DNA of 64,000 nt from Lineus longissimus (lineage: Eukaryota > Nemertea > Pilidiophora > Heteronemertea > Lineidae). Positions 56,590 through 64,000 of the stretch are shown here, one piece after another; position 1 is the stretch's first letter, and each line of letters opens with the position of its first letter. Made by a program: the position numbers and the translations under genes. The notes under the pieces are model-generated. The model was given only the letters and a program-made list of their open reading frames with translations. It searched no databases and was not told the DNA's origin. The stretch covers positions 5,019,431 to 5,083,430 of the forward strand of contig NC_088322.1 in assembly GCF_910592395.1 (NCBI RefSeq), in the 5' to 3' direction.

Positions 56590-56734
56590 ATTATGTTACA
56601 CCCTGTATAATAGTGGTCGCACCAAATGTGCTGTAGTTTCAATCTGTATACGTGTTGAATAAACCCGAACTTGTTATTATCATATCTAGCTAATCTTTCC
56701 TAAGTATCATCCATCAATACTTCAGGACATGACA
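56590..56734 (+). repeat. 5' LTR of a Gypsy-type element with adjoining primer-binding site
   Basis: An LTR-like segment starts TGTTACACC (about 56,594) and ends CA at about 56,734, with an AATAAA inside (about 56,657). It is followed at once by TTTGGCGACGAGGAT, the leader context seen in many Ty3/Gypsy elements. About 145 bp, a plausible short LTR. No 3' partner is in the window. Confidence 0.55.
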
Positions 56735-56939
56735 TTTGGCGACGAGGATAAACTAACTTCTGACAAAAGTAATCAGTATCATGCGTGTATTCGTGCATAA
56801 ATCGACCGTAGATCGAGGCAGAATCCTGCTCGTGTAGTTGTGTACATCGGTGTACATAACGTACATTATCGGATCGGTCAGTACAGTGCTTCGTATCTAT
56901 AGTGCTGTGCAGTGGACAATATTAGGGTAAACCTTCATT

Positions 56940-57875
56940 ATGTCGCTCAAACTAAAGCTAGCGGACTTGGAACATTTCTCTCTTGAACCAAGGGAGACTG
57001 CAGCATCACGTTGGGAACAATTCATCAAACGGTTTGACAACTTTTTATTTGCTGTTACACTGTGTGGGTGAGGAACTGTTCACAATATTCGAAAATATTC
57101 CTAATCGAGGTGATGCTGATAATTACGCTGCATGCAAGGATGCAATCAAAGCTTATTTCCAACCAACCAAAAACATTGAATTTGAAACCTATACCTTTCG
57201 TCAGGCACGACAAAAGCCGGATGAATCGACTGACCAGTATCATGTTCGGCTCAGAAAACTGAGCGTACATTGTGAGTTTCATGATGTGGATCGTGAGATT
57301 AATTCGCAGATCGTACAAACTCGACGTGACTCTGAAGTTCGTCAAAAGGCATTGCGGGACCATAATCTCACCTTGCAGCAACTCTTAGCCTATGCTAGGG
57401 CTAGAGAGGCTAGCGGGGTTCAGGCCAAGGCTATGGTTGATGGCCAGGAGTCTGTAATTAAGAAAGTTGTACCCAAGGCAAAATCAGAGTCGAAAGACTT
57501 AACTTGTGGATTGTGTGGGGGACCATACCCACATGCTAAAGAATGCCCAGCAAAGGGAAAAAACTGCAATAACTGTGGTATTATGACCATTTTGCTGAGG
57601 TTTGCTGGAAATCGAAACAGGCAAAACATGGGACTCAGGCTGGTCAATCAGCAAAACCTAGATTCAATCCGAAGAATAGACAGCATCATGTGGGTGATGA
57701 TTATGAATACGACGATAATCAAAACCTGCCTTGGGAGAACACTTACAACTTGTTTAATATGGAGTCCGAGGATCCAAACAAGTTCTCCAAGCGAAGAAAG
57801 CAGGCATGGGCGGAGTCACCTATCATGCCATATACCGTCGATGCTGTTATCAATGGAGTGGACATAACTTTCTAA
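56940..57875 (+). pseudogene. Gypsy-type gag with CCHC zinc knuckles
   Basis: Begins MSLKLKLADLEHFSLEP, shifts frame near 57,050 and continues as HCVGEELFTIFENIP, NYAACKDAIKAYFQPTKNI and ESTDQYHVRLRKLSVHCEF, a Ty3/Gypsy capsid region. Zinc-finger sequence follows: CGLCGGPYPHAKEC and CNNCGHYDHFAEVC, the second crossing another frameshift near 57,585. The gag-protease linker runs to 57,870. Gag forms the particle that packages element RNA. At least two frameshifts make it inactive. Confidence 0.8.
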
Positions 57876-58110
57876 CTCGACTCCGGGGCTTCGAAAACCA
57901 TCGTGAGTCAGAGTGAATTCGATAGACTGTGCACCGGCACAGAAACTTTAAATCTTGAACCAGCTTTGATAAGGTTACGTACTTATACCGGCGAAGAATT
58001 TTGACCATCAGGCATGTGTGTAGTTCCGGTACGTACGTGGACCAACAGACAGAGCTGCCTCTCCTAGTCATGCCCAGGGATCGTCCAAATCTGCTGGGAC
58101 GAGACTGGAT
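57876..58110 (+). pseudogene. Gypsy-type aspartic protease remnant
   Basis: Directly after an in-frame TAA (57,873) the sequence reads LDSGASKTIVSQSEFDRLC, with the D(S/T)G active-site triad of retroviral-type aspartic proteases. Further stops follow (for example GEEF*). RPNLLGRDWMSKL-like sequence near 58,085 matches the end of the domain (LLGRDWL). Inactive. Confidence 0.65.
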
Positions 58111-58229
58111 GTCTAAATTGCATCTGGAGTGGGAAACAATTTTCGAGACTCATTCTGTACATGAGAAAAAATAAATCGGCGCATCAGTGAAATCCAAGTT
58201 GTGTTGTCGAAATATCGCGACTTGTTTAA

Positions 58230-58890
58230 ACCAGGCCTAGGGAAGGTCGATGTGAAAGCAAAACTTCACATTGATCCTAATGTTGTACCAGTATTCATAA
58301 GCCACGTCCAGTGCCACATGCACTTCGCGATGGAATCGATAAAGAACTTGACAGATTGTTAGCTCTCGGTATCTTGGAACCTGTGGCTCAATCAGATTAG
58401 GCTGCACCGATTGTGCCTGTTCGTAAACCGAATGGGCAAGTTCGTATCTGTGGTGACTTTAAACTCACCGTCAATCAGGCTACCAGGGGGAACCAATATC
58501 CCATACCAATGATAGCTGACCTGTATGCCAAGTTGGCCGGAGGTCAGACCTTTACAAAAATTGACATGTCAGATGCCTACCTACAAATGGAGTTAGACGA
58601 CGCTACGAAACAGCTAGCAGTTATCAACACACAACGTGGTTTATTTCGCTATAACCGTCTAGCTTTCGGCATTTCTTCCGCGCCTGGCATATTTCAGAGA
58701 ACAATGGACAATTTGTTACAAGTACTTGATCATGTCGTTGTGTATCTCAATGATATCTTGGTTACGGGCAAGACCGCTCAGGAGCACCTGGTTAATCTTG
58801 AGAAAGGTCTGCAACGGTTGCTAGATGCAGGTTGGCGGCTAAGAGAAGAAAAATGAACATTCCATGCTGATGCTGTTGTTTACCTGAATT
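58230..58890 (+). pseudogene. Gypsy-type reverse transcriptase with altered YxDD (YLND), truncated
   Basis: The best frame is 58413-58856. Counting from its Met: KPNGQVRICGDFKLTVN (5-21), YPIPMIADLYAKLAGG (29-44), motif A FTKIDMSDAYLQM (47-59), FRYNRLAFGISSAPGIFQR (78-96), then VVYLNDILV (109-117) where YxDD is expected. Asn113 (AAT at 58749-58751) replaces the first catalytic Asp, which should abolish polymerisation. Upstream pieces (IDKELDRLLALGILEPV, about 58,335-58,390) precede a TAG. A TGA at 58,854 interrupts the following FHADAVVYL, and homology stops at about 58,890, where BEL gag begins on the other strand. RNase H, integrase and the 3' LTR are missing. Confidence 0.85.
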
Positions 58891-58891
58891 C

Positions 58892-59543
58892 AGGATTGCG
58901 AGTCCCGCACAGGATCCTATTATCGATTGAGGCACAGCTTCACCGAGACTGCATGACGTATCCATACCAACTGAGGGTCTATGTCTCCTGTCATCAAACA
59001 CAACCTGCTGTTCTACCTCGTAGCGCTCAACTTGACACCTGAGTGCATCCAAAAAGGCTCCCAAGTTAAAGATGTCCCCTATGTCAATTTCCGCGATGTA
59101 TCCCCGGATTAGACTGGGAAGTTTTTCCTTGATCACAGGTACCAATATTGATGCACATGTGTTCGTATCCACTTTGAGCCTAGCAAGGCTTCGTAAGTCT
59201 GTCATAACAGCATTGTAAAATGTCCTCAAACTTGAACCAGATAACTCGGGTTTTGGCAGATGGATCAGACGTAGAGAATGGCACGCACAATCTTTCGAAT
59301 TTTACCAAAGTTTTCTAACAAAGTATCTTTTATAACTGTGTAGTTTGCAGCTGATGGCATAATCGCTTTCACCACGTCAAGTGCTCCTTTCTCCAATAAT
59401 CCGTACAGATAATCGAATTTATTGATGTCCAACAAATCTGGATGTTTATCGACTTCCACTTGAAAACGTTCCCAGAATGGCAACCACTCAGTTATAGTCC
59501 CATCAGACTTCGGCAATGTCAGTTTTGGCAACCTCGACATTTT
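58892..59543 (-). pseudogene. BEL/Pao gag, C-terminal part (DUF1759-like)
   Basis: On the minus strand: RLPKLTLPKSDGTITEWLPFWERF, KFDYLYGLLEKGALDVVKAIM and NYTVIKDTLLENFGK (59,265-59,558). Then FYNAVMTDLRSLARLKVD, KLPSLIRGY and LDALRCQVERYE (58,892-59,229). This is the conserved gag domain (DUF1759) of BEL/Pao retrotransposons. One frame break lies near 59,240. The N-terminal part of the same protein is 2.5 kb away, beyond an inserted element; the C-terminal side is cut by the Gypsy fragment. Confidence 0.85.
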
Positions 59544-62054
59544 TAGCTCAGCTGACAAAGTCAGCGGAGCTAGTCAAATAGCTAATTGATTGGTGTTTGT
59601 CCTTCCATCCTGCCATCCATCTAGCCATGTTGGGCATTTTGTAACCGTACAGCCGAGGCACTTCAAATATGGTTTTTTATATAAACACCGCAGAAAATGT
59701 TGCTTACAGAAAAAAATTTGGGCGATTCGACTCCAATTCAGCTCCCCAGGGGGCAAAAGGCGTAAATGAAAAAAACAATTTTTTGACGCTCTATTCGAGC
59801 AGATAAAAGCTTGAAATAAAGTTGAAAAGGTCTGTATGATACAGAAGTTTTGATATAAAATAGATTAGTGTGGATTTATATCACCAGTTGGCGGTAGTGA
59901 GCAAAACTGTTGTTTGACCCCAGATGACCCCGCTTTAAATTTCCCGCCGCGAACTGACATGAAAACCTCGAACCAGGGAATACCGGACTGCTGGTATTGC
60001 CAGTGCATTCACTGTATGAACGGCTCGTCTGGGGTAAATTGACGAGGCGGCTCGACCCTCCACTGCGCGGTCGAGGTTACCTGGAGTACTATCATCAAGA
60101 AAATGGCGGTGACCTTTTTATTTCTACCGGAGCGATGATTTTGTAAGTGACAAATTTTCTTATTAAGCCTTTACGGAAATGTATTTTGGTACGAATCTTC
60201 ACACGTTTATAGAAAAGATCAACGAGAATGTGTTCAAATGCCCTCATAACGATGAGTTCAACAGAATTTGGTCAAAACAACCTTCGAATGGAGTCAACTT
60301 CCTTTGCGAAATTGAATCGACGACCTCATTATTTATCGTAATTTATGCAGATCTGAGTCCAGCTGATGGGCAAAATTAGCGATGGTTTCAAAACAGTCTC
60401 CCAGACATGGGGCAATCTCTTCATTATCATAATGGGATTTGGAGGCATGTTTACAGATTTTACAAGTTCGAGACCTGTAGGACCTAAAACTCGCATAGAT
60501 CCCCATAGATCCCCTCTATTTGTCGAGTTAGCGCCCCTGTAAAATCATGCATTTTCGGACACTAGAACGAAATCTTCCTGCGGATATCGCGGTTTCGGTG
60601 ATGATTTAAGGAGAAATTGACTGTTCTTAGAGTTGTATGGGACAGAAATGAGTTCATACTTCATGAATACATGAATGTATTATGATATGGGCGGGCTTCT
60701 AAGTCAAACAATTACAAACTCAACTGCATCTCTACCGTGTATCGCGTAGTGCATTGCCTAGTGTATTTCGTAGTGTATTTTAGCGGAGACATTATTTCCA
60801 CACTTTGGCCACGCCAAACGTCTTTTTTATTCGTGGAAGTTAATCTGCTCTGTAAATTTTATTTTACACAGGAAGAATCCATACAAGGTATTGCAACATT
60901 TCATGTCTATTGGTGTATTTGTGTACAGGAGCGCACCAGACAGTGAGACGTGGAGATGTGTTTGGTGCTGGTGCTGTCAGTAGACTGAATCTGATTGGCC
61001 ACAGCGATCAGTAATATGGGTCGTGATCACGTGATGTGACGTCACCGCGGTATCCTCCTTGGCTGATGGGTGATGTTCTGAGTTGTGTTCAAACTATTGG
61101 AAACTTCGGAAATTAGTTCTATTAGTTCTACTATTCGGCAGGAGTATATTATAGCCATTGATGTTGACAGCTAAAAGCACGAAAACTTTGTTTATTTATC
61201 AAACTGTATCGAGTGTTATCGAATCGAATGGATGTGTCGATCGTCGGGGCAGATTGATATGTGGTTGTGCGTCCAAGGCGATTAGGTCATTCAGTTAGTT
61301 TGAGAAAGATCATGATCATGAAGATGCGTGTTGTGTTATCATAACCGGAAAATAATTTGAAGTTATTAGTGGTGTTGTCATTGCCATTTTTTGCATGGAA
61401 TGATAGTTCGAGAGCTCTCATCGACGTATTCAGCATTGACGGAAAGTAGGTCCGGATTTGGCAAACACTGTACAATCACTTTCCATCTTGACGTCTTGTA
61501 AATGTAATAATCTTTGCCAAATCAGTGATTCTTATATAATTTACTCCATGATTGCAATCAGCCTTTGTTAAATTCCAATCACCTGCAGGTCAGGTCAATC
61601 TTTTAACAATAAAGTTAATTTTCTTAAGCACCTCTTTATCTTACTTCTTCACATACAGGGCATCCCAAACACTTTGCTAAATCCACTAACCCCCCATTTC
61701 AAGTTGGTATTGCACCAGACCCAAGCTCAACGGTACAATGATCATGTAAGTGTCCAAATACCTTTTCAGGACATACTAGTATGAGGACATCAATTTTGAT
61801 ACCAGAAGGAAAACCAATCCTGTCTGTGTGTCACTGTGACATAGATCCTGGCTCTATTGGAAATGTCGCACTCGCACTGCATTACTTCATGTGATGTCAC
61901 TTACATCTTTCACAGTTGACAAATTGAAGCATCCATGGTTATTGTGACTATATATAGTCCTTGCCAAATCTATCTAAAAGTATCAGTAAAACTGCTAAAC
62001 TATGAATTGTATCTGCTTACTCAGCTGAGCGCCAGGCCCTTGGGCCTCTTGTTA
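59541..62054 (+). mobile_element. Helentron-like element inserted in BEL gag
   Basis: Starts TTTTAGCTCAGCTGACAAAG, directly before the gag sequence LPKLTLPK of the opposite strand. It ends with the AGGCCC/GGGCCT hairpin and CTTGTT at about 62,053, after which gag N-terminal coding sequence begins. The first ~800 bp and the last part match 28,034-32,556. No coding capacity. It is therefore younger than the BEL element. Confidence 0.75.
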
Positions 62055-62460
62055 CACAAGTTTTATCCGGTGGTATGGTAGCTCTAGCTGGACCTGTAGT
62101 CACTGTAGCCTTCCTTTTCTCCATGAAAATCTTTGCCTTGGTGATTTTTATTCAATCAGCCAACGCCCGTTCAGATGTTTCATCCACTTCAACTTTTGCT
62201 AGAGACTCGTCAAGTTCCAGCAACAGGAACTCGATTTTCGTGTTCATTATCTGCAAATCCTTGATCTCTTCAAGTAAAATGTCTAAAATCGATTGCACCA
62301 ACTCAAAATCGTCCGCGTCTGCAATTACTTTGTTGACGACACCTTCAATTTTCTTGGCAACCATCGTGAAAGTCGTGCGTTTACTTCCACGCTGGAACCT
62401 CATTTCACTCAGCTCGTCTTTAGGATCCATGGGCGGCATGTTATTCGTTTTAGATAGCAA
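62055..62460 (-). pseudogene. BEL/Pao gag, N-terminal part
   Basis: The frame begins MLSKTNNMPPMDPKDELSEM and continues FQRGSKRTTFTMVAKKIEGV. The region DDFELVQSILDILLEEIKDLQ is helix-rich and is followed by LDESLAKVEVDETSERALAD. An Arg-Gly-x-x-Lys start and helical N-terminus are typical of BEL/Pao gag. It runs into the inserted element at about 62,055. The element's primer-binding site lies 20-30 bases upstream, placing this Met at the expected position. Confidence 0.75.
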
Positions 62461-62462
62461 TC

Positions 62463-62486
62463 CTGGTCACGGCACCATTTGTCAAA
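62463..62486 (-). promoter_or_regulatory. BEL/Pao primer-binding site
   Basis: On the minus strand TGGTGCCGTGACCAGGA follows directly after a possible LTR end (CTTTGACA). This is the usual BEL/Pao tRNA primer-binding context (TGGTGCCG...). It marks the 5' LTR as lying at 62,486 and above. Confidence 0.7.
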
Positions 62487-62805
62487 GATTTGGTTAAGTT
62501 ACCCTTTATTCCATAAGTCACTGTAAGGTGCTGCCATCTTTCTTTCCATTAATGTAATTTCACGCTCTCCCAATAGATGGTGCTTTTTTATTATGTAATA
62601 AAATCGTCTGCTAATTTTTACCCGATTTCGTTGTTCGTTTGGCTTCGCTCGCCGTCTTTTTACGCCCTAAATGTCGAGACCACAGATCATTCTCGATGTC
62701 AAAGATTGGGTTAAGTTACCCTTTAATTCCATAAGTCACCGTAAGGTGCTGCCATCTTTCTTTCAATTAATGTAATATCACGCTCTTCCAATAGATGGTG
62801 CTTTT
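62480..62805 (-). repeat. BEL/Pao 5' LTR region with a ~108-bp direct duplication
   Basis: GTCAAAGATTTGGTTAAG at 62,485 and GTCAAAGATTGGGTTAAG at 62,697 begin two near-identical stretches that run at least to GATGGTGCTTTTT. The spacing is about 211 bp. The second copy is cut at 62,803 by a Helentron-like element. Either the LTR is about 210 bp and a second LTR lies directly behind it, or the LTR is internally duplicated. Confidence 0.55.
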
Positions 62806-63640
62806 TAGCTCACCTGTCAGGTGAGCTAATACGATACCGCGGCGTCTGGCGTCAGTCGTTGTCCGTCGTCGTCGTCGTCGTCGTCCGTCGTTAACTTTTG
62901 ACAAAATCGTGGCACGTTTCTTAACCGCTTGACCCAGAAAGTTCATACTTGGTGTGTGGGTACCCCTAGGCAAGACCTTCCTTCAGAATGAAAATCAGCA
63001 CAATTTGACTGCTGGTCTGCCATATAGGGGGTGCTCTTTGAAAACCTATTTTTGTCATTTTGAAGCTTATGGTTAAAGCTAGAGCGATGAAAATTTTATG
63101 GTGGGTGTATCTAATAAAGGTACATCACATATCGCGCGGGTTTTTGATTTGACCTTCATTTCAAGGTCACAGAGGTCAAACTCTAAAATTTCTTTGATCA
63201 TGGCACGTTTTTTTGCTATTGTTCATAGAGTCTCTAAATTTGATATGTAGACACCTATTGGGCATCTCTACATGTTGACACAGATTTAGGTCATTGTGAC
63301 CTACTATTCAGGTATAAGTAGGTCAAGGTTAAAAAAGCCCATTTTCTTTATTCCAGCAGATTGAAGTTTGAAATGAAGTTTAAGAGGTTGGCCTGATATA
63401 GAGGTTTCGATATTAAATGGATTAATTTCGTTTCATATCACTAGGTGGCGGCATTGTGCAAAAATGTCAGTTGGCACATTGCCAGCAGTTTTGAATTTCG
63501 TGGTTCGAGGCAATCCGTCGGGGTATCCCAGATGCGAAGTGTTGTACTGTGCCACTCGATCTGCATACTACAAGTATGGAAGACAGCCATTTTATGAATT
63601 TGAAGCGAGACGAAGAAGGAATTAAATCACCTTGAATCAA
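62803..63640 (+). mobile_element. Helentron-like element, 5' part; 3' end not identified
   Basis: TTTTT is followed by a perfect hairpin (arms AGCTCACCTG and CAGGTGAGCT), then (GTC)n at about 62,862-62,890. Core units follow with GGCACGTTTCTTAACCGC, AAGGTCACAGAGGTCAAA and GGCACGTTTTTTTGC. From about 63,340 the sequence resembles the interior of the AGCTCAGCTGA family (TTCCAGCAGATTGAAG). The right end is placed only approximately. Confidence 0.6.
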
Positions 63641-64000
63641 TGCCAAAACTTAATCATCCGCTCTTCGGATGAGGTCGTATGTGTTGATTACATTCTTGTG
63701 ATTGGTTTGAGATTATTAGTTTGTCCTCATTGCCGGTTGTTTTAGAAAATTTTGACTGTGATTGGAAGGTAAAATGAGAAACTTGTCACACTGTTCTTCG
63801 GCTTGGAATGGGGATAGTCAATGCAGAGCCAGTTGGTACAAGCTGCCTTGCGAATCAGGGTGGCGTAATAATACTGTGAAAGAACAATAAAATGATGAAT
63901 TGTAGCAGTGTGTGTCAGAAATTATGTGATTTCCATTGCATTTGACGTTCCCTAAGTTTCGAGAGTATGGCAAAATGGCGGCTGCCGTCAGTGGAGATTA
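63641..64000. other. No feature recognised
   Basis: Right edge of the window; noncoding by eye. Confidence 0.3.

Overview
This is eukaryotic, repeat-dominated genomic DNA, most likely from a marine invertebrate. The evidence for that is spliced-looking exons, (GTC)n and (ACG)n microsatellites, many nested transposons, APE-type non-LTR retrotransposons, BEL/Pao and Gypsy LTR elements, a hAT-type gene and a 2A-like peptide (DVETNPGP) of the kind known from echinoderm, hemichordate, amphioxus and mollusc mobile elements. I cannot fix the phylum. No ordinary single-copy cellular gene is recognisable with confidence. An assembly gap of 100 Ns lies at 724-823.

The window reads as layers of mobile DNA. 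(1) 1-3,726, minus strand: a probable large element whose 5' end (hairpin, microsatellite, three ~300-bp core repeats, 21-bp minisatellite) leads into an ORF with a 2A-like peptide followed by a cysteine protease that resembles the herpesvirus-tegument (C76-like) fold. (2) The same hairpin / microsatellite / core-repeat / hairpin architecture, which I read as Helentron-like (Helitron2), recurs in at least ten non-autonomous elements, at about 3.8-6.7, 21.4-24.1 (with one nested inside), 28.0-32.6 (with one nested), 34.1-35.2, 36.0-36.4, 39.3-41.0, 59.5-62.1 and 62.8 kb onward. (3) 9.8-19.5 kb holds foldback and MULE-like elements with clear target-site duplications, and a plus-strand non-LTR retrotransposon (12.9-18.2 kb) broken by three insertions. 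(4) 26.6-27.7 kb is an inverted-repeat element with an 11-bp target duplication. Two pogo-like elements lie at 32.7-36.8 kb (full of later insertions) and 42.1-42.9 kb.

(5) 42.9-45.8 kb, minus strand: a multi-exon hAT-derived transposase gene of the ZNF862/KIAA1586 type. (6) 45.9-50.1 kb, minus strand: an almost complete non-LTR retrotransposon (ORF1 plus ORF2 with endonuclease and reverse transcriptase) broken by one in-frame stop and ending in an (AAAT)n tail. (7) 50.9-52.95 kb: a decayed pogo/Tigger-type transposase and a 15-bp minisatellite arranged as an inverted repeat with a duplicated flank. (8) 56.1-62.8 kb: a wrecked BEL/Pao element on the minus strand (LTR, primer-binding site, gag in two pieces, integrase). 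A truncated plus-strand Gypsy element, with a mutated reverse-transcriptase active site, has been set into it, and a Helentron-like element splits its gag.

The most interesting point is the physical link between the 2A-protease ORF and the 5' terminus shared with the abundant non-autonomous elements. It suggests that the window catches part of the autonomous partner of that family.
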